Origin: Thermogutta terrifontis
Lineage (GTDB): Bacteria; Planctomycetota; Planctomycetia; Pirellulales; Thermoguttaceae
Assembly (NCBI RefSeq): GCF_002277955.1
Contig: NZ_CP018477.1
Coordinates: 930,001 to 994,000 of the forward strand
Length of the DNA stretch: 64,000 bases
Direction of reading: 5' to 3'
Below the pieces are notes generated by a model. The model did no database searches, was not told where the DNA came from, and worked only from the letters and a program-made list of their open reading frames with translations. Positions 28,051 to 38,300 of this stretch are shown piece after piece; within the stretch, counting starts at the first letter, position 1, and the number at the start of each line of letters is the position of its first letter. A program made the position numbers and the translations under genes.

Positions 28051-28893
28051 TCTCACGATCTTTCCGAGCGTTTTCGAGATCTGGCTGAACAATACAGCGC
28101 CGTACTGGAACACTGGCGGGGCTTTTGGGAGTTGATCAACAGTAACATCCTTCGGCGATGGAAAGCCGCAGAGGCATGGGATGGCTTCGAACGAGCTTTT
28201 CTGACGGCTGCCAGCACGTTGGCCGAGTTAAGGGGCGATGTTCCGCCGGAAGTGGCCAACTTATGGATTGGCCCGACTGCATGGGTACCGGTGTACTCTG
28301 GTGCGCTCCGAGTGGGGGAGTCGCTTGACTTGCAAGTAAGGTTCTTCCAGGCCTGGTTGCCGCGGGTGAGTGGGGCAGTAGATTTCGGTTGGGTGTGGCG
28401 CGCGGACTTTTACCGGGACGTAGAGCAGCTGGAGTGGTACAAGCGTGAACTGGAGGAATGCGCCCGGGTGTGCGAAAGTTGGAACCGGAAACAGGAAGCG
28501 CAAAAGATCGTTAAGGCACTTCAACAACCCAACCCGTTGAAGAACTGTGACCAGGCCGAAGCGGTCACCACCAGACCGGAGAATCCCTCGGCAACACGAG
28601 AGGACACAGCCCAAACCGCGGTGGCAGGCGATGTGCCCGGCAACCAATCGAACCGCAAAGGAAGGAAGCGGGGGGATTGGGTGATAAAGGCACTGGAGCT
28701 ACTGGAAGACAACCCACAATTAAGTGACAGGCAAATAGCTCAGATAATCGGGGTGAACCCCTCAACCCTTTGCAAAAACGAAAAGTATTCGCGGGGCGCT
28801 CAATGTATTCGGGGCGAGGGCCGCGTCTCACAGGGCTTCAAGACCCGTGAGGGTAAGACGGATGCTATCGCACCACCCGACGAAGACGACTGA
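28048..28893 (+). CDS. Element regulator with C-terminal HTH
   Basis: 281 residues with a GTG start at 28048, chosen because GGGAG ends eight bases upstream; the frame is open earlier but with no other site. The N-terminal two thirds are unrecognised, Trp/Glu-rich and helical (VSHDLSERFRDLAEQYSAVL). A polar linker leads to a C-terminal helix-turn-helix (LSDRQIAQIIGVNPSTLCKN). Probably a DNA-binding protein controlling the element's replication or excision; it sits just before an iteron-like region and is followed by a terminator. Its leader is shared in layout with a different gene in the right element (53346). Confidence 0.65.
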   Translation: MSHDLSERFRDLAEQYSAVLEHWRGFWELINSNILRRWKAAEAWDGFERAFLTAASTLAELRGDVPPEVANLWIGPTAWVPVYSGALRVGESLDLQVRFFQAWLPRVSGAVDFGWVWRADFYRDVEQLEWYKRELEECARVCESWNRKQEAQKIVKALQQPNPLKNCDQAEAVTTRPENPSATREDTAQTAVAGDVPGNQSNRKGRKRGDWVIKALELLEDNPQLSDRQIAQIIGVNPSTLCKNEKYSRGAQCIRGEGRVSQGFKTREGKTDAIAPPDEDD

Positions 28894-28922
28894 TTCTCAC
28901 TATCTCTTCCCGCACTGATCTA

Positions 28923-28948
28923 ACCCGGTTTCACGCCGGGTTTTTTGT
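28923..28948 (+). terminator. Rho-independent terminator
   Basis: CCCGG-TTTCACG-CCGGG followed by TTTTTT, 30 bp past the regulator stop. Confidence 0.8.
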
Positions 28949-28975
28949 TGCGCTCACCGGAAGGTGTTCTATCAA

Positions 28976-29061
28976 TTCAGCGCGCAATTCAGCGCTGAAA
29001 AGGAAATAATTCCTTTTCCCAACATCACTTACGCAAAAGTGTTCAGCGCGGAATTCAGCGC
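28976..29061. other. Iteron-like candidate replication origin
   Basis: TTCAGCGC occurs four times as two pairs (28976/28988 and 29042/29054), each pair spaced 12 bp. Between them lies an A/T-rich perfect palindrome with arms GAAAAGGAA and TTCCTTTTC (28996-29019). The region is intergenic, between the regulator and the excisionase/primase genes, where an element-borne origin or Xis-binding cluster would be expected. Confidence 0.55.
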
Positions 29062-29105
29062 GCCGGGGATAGGTAGAGACACTTGTTGCAATTCGGAGGT
29101 GAATC

Positions 29106-29315
29106 ATGCAACGACAGATTTTGGAATTCCTTTCCCCGGCTGAGCTGGCGAAACGCTTGAACGTTTCCCGTCGCACAGTGTTTCGTTTTGTCAGCGCCGG
29201 CAAACTGCCCCAACCGCTCCGGCTGAGCAAGCGCACCGTCCGGTGGCGGTGGGCCGACGTCGAAGAGTTTCTTGCTAAACATGAGCGGCCCAAGCGGGGG
29301 GGAGGGCGGCGATGA
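29106..29315 (+). CDS. Excisionase-like HTH protein
   Basis: 69 residues, a single winged helix-turn-helix of the AlpA/Xis (HTH_17) type: FLSPAELAKRLNVSRRTVFR, then FVSAGKLPQPLRLSKRTVRW and the closing W-x-x-x-D-V-E-E-F motif. In integrative elements such proteins direct excision or activate int. GGAGGTG precedes the ATG. Its stop overlaps the start of the primase gene by four bases. Confidence 0.8.
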   Translation: MQRQILEFLSPAELAKRLNVSRRTVFRFVSAGKLPQPLRLSKRTVRWRWADVEEFLAKHERPKRGGGRR

Positions 29316-32011
29316 CAAGTGAACCGATTACAGCCGTTCTCAACGCCCTGGAACGCATCGGTGCCCGCGGGCTGATGACAAAGCCAAATGAGCGTTGGCA
29401 GTTTCACTGTCCAGCCCACGAAGATAGGCAGCCGTCTTTGACTGTCTCTCGCAAGCCGGATGGGACGGTTTTGCTTCACTGTCACGCGGGATGTAGCACC
29501 GAGGCTGTTCTAGCCGCCCTTGGGTTAACCGTGAAGGACTTGTTTCCTAACGTCCAGGAAATTCACCCTAGGGCACAGAAGAACACGTCAGGAAAAAAAC
29601 CCACCCCCGGAAAAAACATCAGTGAACAGCAGAACGCCAACGGGAAGGTGTATCCGACGGCCCGGGATGCACTGAAAAGCTACGGCTTGGGAAAGCCCGC
29701 GAAGTGGTGGGCATACCGGAACGCCAACGGTGACGCGGTGATGGTGGTGGCCCGCTGGAATACGCCCGACGGGAAGGAAATCCGGCCGGTATACAAAACT
29801 CCATCCGGTTGGAAGCCGGGGGCCTTTCCCCCACCGAGGCTGTTGTATCGGTTGCCCGAACTACTTCAAGCCCACTCGGGGACGCCGATTATCGTGGTGG
29901 AAGGTGAAAAGTGCGTTGACGCAATGACAGAACTTGGCTTCGTAGCAACCACGTCCCCCAACGGTGCCAACGGTGCCAAACACGCGGACTGGACCCCGCT
30001 GGCAGGCCGGGAGGCGTGGATAATCCCCGATTTTGATGACGCGGGGGAAAAATATGCCCGGGACGTTACGGAGCTGGCTTACCAGGCCGGCGCGAAGGCG
30101 GTCAAGATTATCCCACTGGATGCGTTGTTTCCGCAATCAAAGGCGACGTTTCCGGAGGGGATTGATATTGCCGATGTTGTCCAGGGGTTCCGTGAAGACG
30201 CGAACGCGGAGAGCTTGCTTGCGGATTTGGGGGAACGTATTCGCAACGTTGCGGCGAACACCCCACCCGAACCCCGCCCCGGGGACGCACCGGCCGGGAA
30301 GATATTACGCGTGGAAGCCCCCCTTCAGGAAGCGACTGAACCAACCCCAGTCGATGATAGGGCGGAATTAGCAGAATTGCCGTCAAGCCGATGGATGCCG
30401 TTTCCTGTAGAAACGTTCCCCCCAACCGTGCAACGTGTTGTTCAGGAAATCGCTGGGGCCACCAACACCGATTCAGCCATAGCAGCGGCTTTCGCACTTG
30501 GTACGTTGGCCGGTGCGATTGGAAACAGCAGGGCCTTGCAACTCAACGAGAGCTGGTTGGTACCGTCCATTCTGTGGGTTGGTGTAATCGCAACATCGGG
30601 AAGCGGGAAAAGTCCAGTGTTAGATTTTCTGACGAAACCTATCGAAGAGGCCGAGGCACAGTTGGCCGAGCACAACAAACGCCGAAAGCAGGAATACGAA
30701 GAAGCTATGCTACGGTACGAAGCGGAGTTGCGTGAATGGCGAAATAACCGTAGTGGAAGCCCACCCGAAAAGCCGACTCCGCCCCCGCAACCCCGATTAC
30801 TCACCATGGATACGACACTCGAGGCCGTCGGTGTATTGCTGAGTCAGTCGCCCCGTGGACTTCTGATGGCACGCGATGAATTAGCTGAGTGGTTGGACTG
30901 CACCCGCTACAAAAACAGTCACGCCGACGCGGCAGGCTGGAACCGGTGTTATGATGGGCTTCCGTTATTCGTTGACAGAATCAACCGCGAACGGTTGGCC
31001 ATCCCGCGGGCGTCCGTTTCCGTGGTGGGGGGTATCCAGCCGGCTGTCTTACGACAATTCGTGGGCAACGTTTATGTGTCCGATGGTGGTACCCTTCCGC
31101 GGATGTTGCTTCTCGCCCCGCCGATGCGTCCACGCCGCTGGAACTCGGGCGTTAGCAAAAGCGTCCAGGCCAAGTGGGCAACCTTCGTTGAGAGTTTACT
31201 GGCATTGCAAATGCGTGAGGGCGAAAACGCCCCCTCCCCGGTTGTTCTTACCATGTCGGCGGAAGCGGAAAAGCTGTGGGCTGAGTGGTACAACACAATG
31301 GGCGACGCCATCGAAGCGGCTAATCTTACTCACGATTTCAAGCTTGCGTCTTTTTTGTCCAAGTTACAGGGCACCGCCGCAAGAATCGCCCTCGTACTAC
31401 ACTTGGCCCGATGGGTGGATGGCGTGGATGGCGATGCTTCCATCGTCAGTGCGGAGAGCATGAGGAACGCCCTCAAAATCGCATATTGGTGGCGTAACGA
31501 ATTGTCTCGCGTACTTGAGTGGTTGCTGACGGACGAGATGCGTTCGGCCGAGTTGGCGGTGCTGGAGTGGGCACGCAAGCGTGGCGGATTGGTGACAGTA
31601 CGTGAGCTGTACTCCCAAGGCCCCCGGCAATTCCGGGGCAAGCCCGAAGAGGCGGAAGCGGTTCTTTCAAAGCTGGCCAGACTTGGTTACGGAACGTTAG
31701 AAACAGAACTCGCTTCCCAAAAGGGGGGAAGGCCAAAACGCGTGTTTCGGCTGGCTGCATCGCTGGATGCGGAAGCGAAACCTCACGAAAAGGCCGTTTT
31801 ACGAGGTTTTGCATCCGCTTCCAGTGCTTCCACCCACAAAACGGAAGAATTGTCAACAGCCAACCGCAACCATACACCCCCCGAAAGTGGCGGGACGGAT
31901 TCCGGCCAACCTGGACAACCCCAACGTCCCGAAGTGGACCTTGACGAACTGAACCGACGGCTGATGGAAGTCGCGGAACAGGACGCCGATGCGTGGGTGG
32001 AATTCTCATAA
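29312..32011 (+). CDS. Primase-helicase-like replication protein (CHC2/TOPRIM + DUF3987)
   Basis: 899 residues. N-terminal CHC2-like zinc finger (FHCPAHEDRQPSL and LLHCHAGCSTEA, about residues 30-70). TOPRIM-like region (PIIVVEGEKCVDAM, then WIIPDFDDAGEKYARDV, about 190-265). C-terminal DUF3987-type ATPase with Walker A GVIATSGSGKSP (about 425-436) and further helicase-like motifs. A polar linker and a degraded tail (PPESGGTDSG) end it. It is the likely replication initiator/primase of the left element. Start overlaps the excisionase gene (ATGA), so the two are coupled. Remnants of a second copy lie at 54961-55345. Confidence 0.82.
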   Translation: MTSEPITAVLNALERIGARGLMTKPNERWQFHCPAHEDRQPSLTVSRKPDGTVLLHCHAGCSTEAVLAALGLTVKDLFPNVQEIHPRAQKNTSGKKPTPGKNISEQQNANGKVYPTARDALKSYGLGKPAKWWAYRNANGDAVMVVARWNTPDGKEIRPVYKTPSGWKPGAFPPPRLLYRLPELLQAHSGTPIIVVEGEKCVDAMTELGFVATTSPNGANGAKHADWTPLAGREAWIIPDFDDAGEKYARDVTELAYQAGAKAVKIIPLDALFPQSKATFPEGIDIADVVQGFREDANAESLLADLGERIRNVAANTPPEPRPGDAPAGKILRVEAPLQEATEPTPVDDRAELAELPSSRWMPFPVETFPPTVQRVVQEIAGATNTDSAIAAAFALGTLAGAIGNSRALQLNESWLVPSILWVGVIATSGSGKSPVLDFLTKPIEEAEAQLAEHNKRRKQEYEEAMLRYEAELREWRNNRSGSPPEKPTPPPQPRLLTMDTTLEAVGVLLSQSPRGLLMARDELAEWLDCTRYKNSHADAAGWNRCYDGLPLFVDRINRERLAIPRASVSVVGGIQPAVLRQFVGNVYVSDGGTLPRMLLLAPPMRPRRWNSGVSKSVQAKWATFVESLLALQMREGENAPSPVVLTMSAEAEKLWAEWYNTMGDAIEAANLTHDFKLASFLSKLQGTAARIALVLHLARWVDGVDGDASIVSAESMRNALKIAYWWRNELSRVLEWLLTDEMRSAELAVLEWARKRGGLVTVRELYSQGPRQFRGKPEEAEAVLSKLARLGYGTLETELASQKGGRPKRVFRLAASLDAEAKPHEKAVLRGFASASSASTHKTEELSTANRNHTPPESGGTDSGQPGQPQRPEVDLDELNRRLMEVAEQDADAWVEFS

Positions 32012-32024
32012 CCGGAGGGCGGCA

Positions 32025-32510
32025 ATGGACGTGAGGGAAACGAACACCCTGGACACTGGCAAGCCCGAAACCAGGCCCGAAAGTGCCCCGTACTTCCTTC
32101 ACTGGCTGAACCGGCCCGGTGTCAAGGTGGTATGGGAAAACGGCAAACTCCGGCTTGGCATGAAGACCAGGGCGTTGACGGCTGACGAAGTGGCCATCTT
32201 GCTTCAGCACAAAGAGGAAGTGGGCGGCTGGCTGTTACTCCACAAACTCTGGGAGGCGGGGTATTCCCTCCGGTTGCAACCGAGCGAATATGGCCCGGGA
32301 TACGTCCTGATTCCCACGGGAAAGCCGGCGCGGCCCGTGGGTGATTTTCCAGCCCTCTTCGAGCTGTACGACACTTTCCATGACTCCGCGGTGGCCCTGC
32401 TACTGGATGCATGCCGGTTACTCAAGATCGATCCCGTGGACTGGCCCAAGACCGCGGAGCGGTTCGTTAGGGAAGCGATCCTGTATGCCCAAGAGAGGGA
32501 GTTGGCTTAA
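32025..32510 (+). CDS. TubC-N-like small element protein (left copy)
   Basis: 161 residues. The first half (FLHWLNRPGVKVVWENGKLR, then ALTADEVAILLQHKEEVGGW) resembles the TubC N-terminal docking domain fold, often found in phage and element proteins beside primases. The remainder is unrecognised. GGAGGG precedes the ATG at 32025; the preceding primase ends 13 bp upstream. About 90% identical to the right copy at 55360. Confidence 0.65.
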   Translation: MDVRETNTLDTGKPETRPESAPYFLHWLNRPGVKVVWENGKLRLGMKTRALTADEVAILLQHKEEVGGWLLLHKLWEAGYSLRLQPSEYGPGYVLIPTGKPARPVGDFPALFELYDTFHDSAVALLLDACRLLKIDPVDWPKTAERFVREAILYAQERELA

Positions 32511-32531
32511 GCATCACGGAAAGGGTGTGAC

Positions 32532-32972
32532 ATGGCAAAATCCGACAAAACCCGACAGTTGCGGCTGGCACAGAGGAACGCGATTGAGCTTCTCTTGGCC
32601 GGTAAGACCGATCAGGAAGTGGCTGAGGCGGTGGGCGTTAGTCGCCAAACAATAAACTCGTGGCGAAACAAGGACGAACTCTTCCGGGCGGCCCTGGATG
32701 CCCGCCGACAAGAACTCTGGGGGGCCTACGTGGAGCGGTTACGACAATTGATAGGCCGCGCCCTTCAGGTGTTGGAGGCTGACTTGCTTCAAGATGACGA
32801 CCGACGGCTACGGCAATCAGCGGCGGTGCATGTCCTCAAGTGCGTGGGACTTTACGGAGCGAACCTGGAACCCACGAATCCCACGGAGCGGTGGCTCTTT
32901 GACGACTGGACCGACGCGCGGTTGGAAAGGGCGTTGAAGCGCTTTTGGGATGATGGCTTTACAGAAAGTTGA
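32532..32972 (+). CDS. HTH protein, terminase-small-subunit-like
   Basis: 146 residues. HTH near the N-terminus (LLLAGKTDQEVAEAVGVSRQ, then TINSWRN), followed by helices (ALQVLEADLLQDDDRRLRQS). This layout is seen in phage small terminase subunits and element regulators. It is absent from the right element, where its neighbours are adjacent, so it is an insertion or a loss. Confidence 0.6.
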   Translation: MAKSDKTRQLRLAQRNAIELLLAGKTDQEVAEAVGVSRQTINSWRNKDELFRAALDARRQELWGAYVERLRQLIGRALQVLEADLLQDDDRRLRQSAAVHVLKCVGLYGANLEPTNPTERWLFDDWTDARLERALKRFWDDGFTES

Positions 32973-32976
32973 CACC

Positions 32977-33405
32977 ATGAGAATATCCTCACAGAAAGAC
33001 ACTTCCCGGCTAACGTTCAAAGACTTCCAGGAAGCGGTGAGCTGGATACTCCGGGGCGGCTACCGGCTTCAGCTTCGCTCGGATGGCGTGGTGGAAGTGT
33101 GCCATTCACTTCCCGGGGGAAGGTTGGTCACCCAAGACATTCTGGACGCCCTAACTCCCTTCTACCGGGAATTCAAGCGCCGGCTGAAAAAGCCCCGTGG
33201 TTGGCCCCGTAACGTGGAGCTGCCCAAGTGGTGGTCAGACATAGCCCTCGGCTTCACGATCACGCGGGCAAGGGCGTCAGAGTGCCCGGAATGCGGCTTC
33301 CCCGTGGCCATCCTGGTGGACTTCGACATGTGGAATGAATGGCGCTGCCCACAATGTGGGGTGATTGCTGAACCTTGCTTGCCTAACATCAAAACGGTAT
33401 CATGA
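32977..33405 (+). CDS. Zinc-ribbon element protein (left copy)
   Basis: 142 residues. A C-terminal C-x2-C...C-x2-C ribbon (ECPECGFPVAI, then EWRCPQCGVIAEPC) suggests nucleic-acid binding. The N-terminal part (LTFKDFQEAVSWILRGGYRL) is unrecognised. The ATG at 32977 is homologous to the ATG of the right copy. The following leader and integrase gene are conserved with the right element, whose copy of this gene is frameshifted. Confidence 0.65.
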   Translation: MRISSQKDTSRLTFKDFQEAVSWILRGGYRLQLRSDGVVEVCHSLPGGRLVTQDILDALTPFYREFKRRLKKPRGWPRNVELPKWWSDIALGFTITRARASECPECGFPVAILVDFDMWNEWRCPQCGVIAEPCLPNIKTVS

Positions 33406-33415
33406 CGCCACAACA

Positions 33416-33508
33416 CGGGCGGGATAGGGGACGCCCGACAAGCCGAACCCCCCGGCTTCCCGCCCGCATCTTTTTCTGGGGGTTAGCTTTATCACGGGGG
33501 AGTGTGAT
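33416..33508 (+). promoter_or_regulatory. Structured leader upstream of the truncated integrase
   Basis: CGGGCGGGA (33416) pairs with TCCCGCCCG (33458) around inner hairpins, followed by a T-rich run at 33470-33476: a terminator or attenuator. ATCAC (33491) and GTGAT (33504) then enclose GGGGGAGT, placing the ribosome site in a loop. Identical in the right element (56286-56378). Confidence 0.6.
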
Positions 33509-34255
33509 ATGGCCTACATCTTCAAGAAGGTAACCACTCGGTGGCTTCACGAAGGGAAGCAAGTTTCCGCGGCCAAGGCTAAGCGACTCATCAAGCAAGG
33601 GAAGCCCGTCGAAAAGGTGAAAGAGCAATCCCGCAAGTGGTACATCCGGCTTCGACTTCCCAACGGCCAAGTGAAAGAGTTTCCCGGCTTCACGGACAAA
33701 AAGGCAACCCTAGCCTACGCGGCGGAGTTGGAGCGGGACGCGGAGCGGCTGGCTGCCGGGGTGATTCGCCCCGCGGATAGGTTTCTTCGTGAACCGGTGG
33801 AAAACCACCTGGCCGACTTCCAGCGTGACTTGCAGGCCCGGGGTAGAACCCCCAAGCATATCACGCTCACGCTCTCCCGCATCCGCAAGGTGTTTTCAGT
33901 GGCTAACGTCGAAACTCTCGGCGATATTCGCCCGCAAGCCATCCGGGACGCGATTCTTTCCCTGGACGTGAGCACCGAAACCCGCAACCATCATCTTGTT
34001 GCATGCAAGGCGTTGTCCCGGTGGTTATGGAAACACGGCAAGCTGCCCGATGATCCACTGGCTGGACTCTCCCGCTGGAACGCTGAAGTGGACCGCCGGG
34101 TGAAACGAAGAGCACTGACTGCTGATGAATTGCGCCGGCTGATCGAAGCGACAGAACGAAGCCCACGTGTTTTCCGAGGTCTAACGGGGCGGGATAGGGC
34201 GGCCCTCTATCTGTTGGCCAGTTACTCTGGCTTTCGGGCGTCGGAGCTGGCCAGT
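33509..34255 (+). pseudogene. int: Truncated tyrosine integrase (left copy)
   Basis: Matches the intact integrase at 56379 for 249 codons, to FRASELAS, then enters an IS630-type remnant; the hybrid frame runs on to 34435 with unrelated sequence. It retains the N-terminal arm-binding and core-binding domains and the first catalytic Arg, but lacks the H-x-x-R and Tyr box, so it cannot recombine. Confidence 0.85.
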
Positions 34256-34735
34256 GCTCCGTCAAAGGATAATTTTGGGATAGACGGACTTCAGTTTGCA
34301 ACGGGCATCGGCTGCGGTCATTTGCCAGGCGACGCCCCGCCACACACTGCCGGGTCAAATAGCCGAGCTCGCACTCCGCGTAACGCCCGTCCAAAAGCGC
34401 CGCCACCTTCGTCGTCCAGTCACTCTTCGTCCTAAAAATGCTGACGAAGCTTCTTCGCCGTCTCGCGCCGACGCCCGAACGCTTCGGCAATCCGTTGGTC
34501 CGTCCAAGCTGGACCATTCGCGTCCGCCTTCAGCAGAATCTGAACGCGACGGACCTTCTGGCTCGTCCCCTTCAGCTTGCGAATGACCTCCCGACACTTC
34601 TGACGTTCTTCCTGGGTCAGCCGGACAATATACTTCTTTCGCATGGCAACCCTCCTTGGCGAAACGGAACGGAAACAACCTGGATCCTATCCCATCCCAC
34701 CCACCACAATCCCAATATGTTCCTTTGACGCAGCA
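34256..34735 (-). mobile_element. IS630-type element remnant
   Basis: About 480 bp with inverted ends: CGTCAAAGGATAATTTTGGG at the left, and at the right, inverted, CGTCAAAGGAACATATTGGG. It holds only the transposase N-terminal HTH (34432-34644, MRKKYIVRLTQEERQKCREV) and decayed C-terminal pieces (YAECELGYLTRQC; VAWQMTAADARCKLK) in other frames. The catalytic core is deleted. The right flank does not resume the integrase, so an adjacent deletion has occurred. Confidence 0.75.
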
Positions 34736-35342
34736 GTAGACTGACGGGGCTTAATGGCAGCCTGCTGGCCGCAGAACCTCTCTCGCAAAGCCTGAGTAAT
34801 GGGGCGTGGTCGCAGCTTGCCCAGAGTCCCTTCGCGAGGCGGGGCCATCGCCAAAAGGGTCGCAAACGAGGATTTCTTGTCACTTCTGCTGGAGACGACT
34901 CCGTGGCGGTATACGCCAGGGCGATTTTCAACAGCACAACTCCCTGCATGGTTCGCGGTTCGTGAGGTGGTCAAAAAATCGTGAAAAATTCAGCCTGACC
35001 AGATGAGACCCCTGGATTTTTCCGCACCTCCTGCAGGGAAAGCGTTTTTTAGCCTCCGCAAAAGTCCGCTAAATTCCGGGATGCGAGAGCAATGCAAGGG
35101 GCTCTTGACAAGGGAATGCCTTGAGGTAAACTGAACACGGCCTCGGTAGAAGCGGGGACGATCCACATTGGCGGCGTAGGGCCCTAGGGGAGCGGAGTGC
35201 CAGGAGGCAGGTCTATGGCTAATGTGGGGGAAGCCGGGTTGTGAGGGGGCTAGGCGGCCAGTGGGACTTAGCCTTTGCGGGTTGGGTATTGTCTTTTATC
35301 TACTCTTGAGGGCTGACGAATCGGTTGGGAGAGGGAGCCGGG
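34736..35342. other. Stretch between the IS remnant and the toxin gene
   Basis: No gene that I can support. A minus-strand frame at 34687-34974 is protein-like in places but has no start signal. The last 240 bp hold the promoter and leader of the giant toxin gene. Confidence 0.4.
35105..35132 (+). promoter_or_regulatory. Candidate sigma-70 promoter of the toxin gene
   Basis: TTGACA at 35105-35110, 16-base spacer, TAAACT at 35127-35132. Predicted leader of about 200 nt. Confidence 0.5.
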
Positions 35343-38300
35343 ATGCGCAAGCATTCTGCACGTTGGTGGGGATTCTTTCGGCGTTGGGGTCGTGGCCCAA
35401 AGGGGCGTAAGCCGGTGCGATTGAAGCCTCGAAGCTTGCGGATGGAGCCCTTGGCCCCTCGTGAGATGCTGGCCGGTGGCGTGTTGTTGACGCGGTTCTA
35501 TGGGGATGGTGCCCACTTGGTTGTCAACTATGACGTGGTGGGCGAAGATGTGCAACCGTTTGAAGTGGGCATCTATTGCTCCGCCGGCACTGCGGCCAGC
35601 GAGACGTTGGTGGCCAGTGCGCGGGTAAGCAAGCCGGCAGAGCTTGCGGCCGGCACAGGCCATAGTCTTGCGATCAAGGCGACGTTCGACGATCTTGAAG
35701 ACGACTACGTGCTGGTGGCCAAGATCGAGGCCGGCTCCAAACCAAGTCCCTCGGCAGGCGACGAGCCGAGCCAAGCGAAAGACTCGCGGGTGTTCGGTGG
35801 CGGGGTATTCGTGGCCCGCGATGGCACGTTGCACGTGCATGGGACGCCCGGGGACGACCAGGTGTCCGTCGCGGTGGCCGACAACGGCGGGGTGCGGGTT
35901 CGGCTGAATGATACCTGGTATTCGTACAAGCCTCACGAAGTCTCTAGCGTTCACATCCGCACCCACGCCGGGGACGACGTTGTGGCCACCAGCGCCCTGG
36001 TGAGCGTGCCTGTGTGGGTTTTCGGGGGCTCGGGCAGTGACTATGTGCTTGGAGGTAGCGGGGACGACCTTGTGGTGGGCGGGACTGGCGATAACCGTCT
36101 GTACGGCGGCCCGGGCAATGACATATTAGTCGGGGGTGAAGGGAACGATTATCTCCACGGGGGCGAGGGGGAGGACATCCTTCACGGCGGTGGGGGAGAG
36201 AATACGCTGGTGGCGGCACAGGGGGAGGACGTGGTTGGGAGTGGGGCTGGACAGCGGCTCTTGGACGCTCGCTCGGCAACGACTTTGGATGCCGTGGGGG
36301 ATGCGGACGGTCTGGTTGAAGCGCTCCAGGTGGCCAGTGGCGACCATTCCGGATTCTGGTTGCCAAGCGAGACGTCCTCCGGGTCGCGCCGGTCCTCTGG
36401 CCGTTTGGTGTGGGTGGACGAGGCGCTTGCCGGGACGAGCGGTGTTGGGGTGGCGGTTGATCAACAGCAGGGTGGTCTGCCGCTGAAGCGTGAATTGCCG
36501 GTAAGCGGAGCGGCCGCGGCGGCTGCGGGCAGCCACGGAGTGGGTGTGGCTGGCGACCACATCGGCGGCGGTCCAGTGCTGAAGCGAGACACAACGGTTG
36601 AGGAAGAAGAATTCGCCCGGCTGCCGGCCACTCGGGGCGGAGTGGCACGCCCTGAGGGCGCGGCCGCAGGCAATCCGGTCGGCCGCCTGATCTCCCTCGG
36701 GTCGTTGACCGCTCCAGGAGCAGCGGTCGACCGTGACCCAGCTCGGCAGGGCAGGTCTGTGGGAACCAGCCGAAAAGAATGGGGCGGGAAGGAGTCCCGC
36801 AACTACGGGGCGGGCTTTGCCGCGGCTCAGCCGGGGTTGTCCGACCGTCACGGGTTTGGTCTCGTTACTCCGAGTGCATTTGAGCCCGCAGCAGCCGATC
36901 TACGAGCCCACACGCGGGCCGGGAGTGGCTTGATAACCCTGTCTTCTGGCACCGGGAGTGGCAGCGCGTCCGGGTCCGGCGGCAGTGGGTTCGCCTCGGG
37001 TTCGAGCTCAGCCTCGGGGGGCAGCGGTTCGGCTTCAGGCTCCGGTTCGGCCAGCGGCGGCGCCGGCTCGGCTTCCGGGGAGATCGCACAGCCGGTCTTC
37101 CAACCGCCGCGCCACGTGCTCCACACGGGCTATGTGGTCGATCCGGCCGTGCCGTTTATTCCGGCCGAAATCGGCAACTACAGCTCTACCACCGAGGAAA
37201 CCACCACTACCGAGGAAACCTGGCAAGAGGGCGGTATCACCTACACGGCCACGATCGTCAAGGACTCTACGCTTTCCATCACGGCCACCTTCGGGGCGGG
37301 CAACGCTTGGACCTATGTCGAATCGCTCGTGTCCAGCTACACAGTGACCACCACTGGCAGCGACGGTTCCACCGCCTACGAGTCAGGCACCTACCAGTAC
37401 ACCTTCATCGCCTCGGGCACGACCGACAGTTCTGGCATCGTGGAAACCACGAGCTACACTTTCACCGCCAGCGGCTCAAGCAGTGCCAGCGGCTCAGTCA
37501 CCCAGAGCTACAGTTCCGGCGCCTGGAGCGACACCACCACCTACCGCTGGAGGTGGTCGGGCGGCTTCCAGGATACCGTGAGCAACACGACAGACCTGGC
37601 CGCCGGCAGCGGTTCGGGCAGCGCCTCGGGCAGCGGCTGGGCCAGTTTCTCCTACTCGGCCAGCGGCTCCTATTTCTACACGTTTGATGGCGGCTCGGCC
37701 GGCGGCACCCTGATCGCTTCCGGGAGCGAGGGCATGTCGTATGGTTATGCGATCACGGCCGCCTCCTCCGACGGCCAATGGAGCAAGGCCGGCAATGCCA
37801 CAGTCAACGAGAACGGCTCGGCCGACTACTCCCATACCGGTACCGGCTCCTATGCTGCCTCGGGCACCGGTGCGATGTCCTCGTCGGGCAGCGGCAGTGC
37901 CAGTGGCGTGCCCTTCGAGTTTGAGTGGAGTTACAACGGTTCATTGAGCGAGACGGCCATCCACACTTCTTCTTACCAAGGCACAACGCAGTTTTCCTTG
38001 GCGACCGGGGGCACCTGGCAAGCCACCGCCGGCAGCCTCACCGGGACCGGCTCGGTCACGTGGTCCTACTCGGCCGGCGGTTCCTACTCCTATCAATTCG
38101 ACGGGGGCTCGGTCAGCGGGCTCTTTTCCGCCTCCGGCTCGGAGAGGTTTTCTTATCATTACTCCGTTAGTGCGAGCAACTTCAACGGCCAGTGGACCGA
38201 AAGCGGCACCGCCTCGCTCACCCAAACCGGGTCGGCAACTGCCACCTACAGCGGGTCGGGAAGCTTTGCCATGTCCGGCCAAGCCAGCGCCTCCGGTGGA

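Noticed and set aside
33509-34435. Full-length reading of the left integrase frame as a real protein
   Set aside because: After codon 249 it reads IS sequence antisense; the catalytic C-terminus is missing.
34687-34974. Minus-strand frame after the IS remnant
   Set aside because: Some protein-like stretches but no start signal, and it runs into the IS end.
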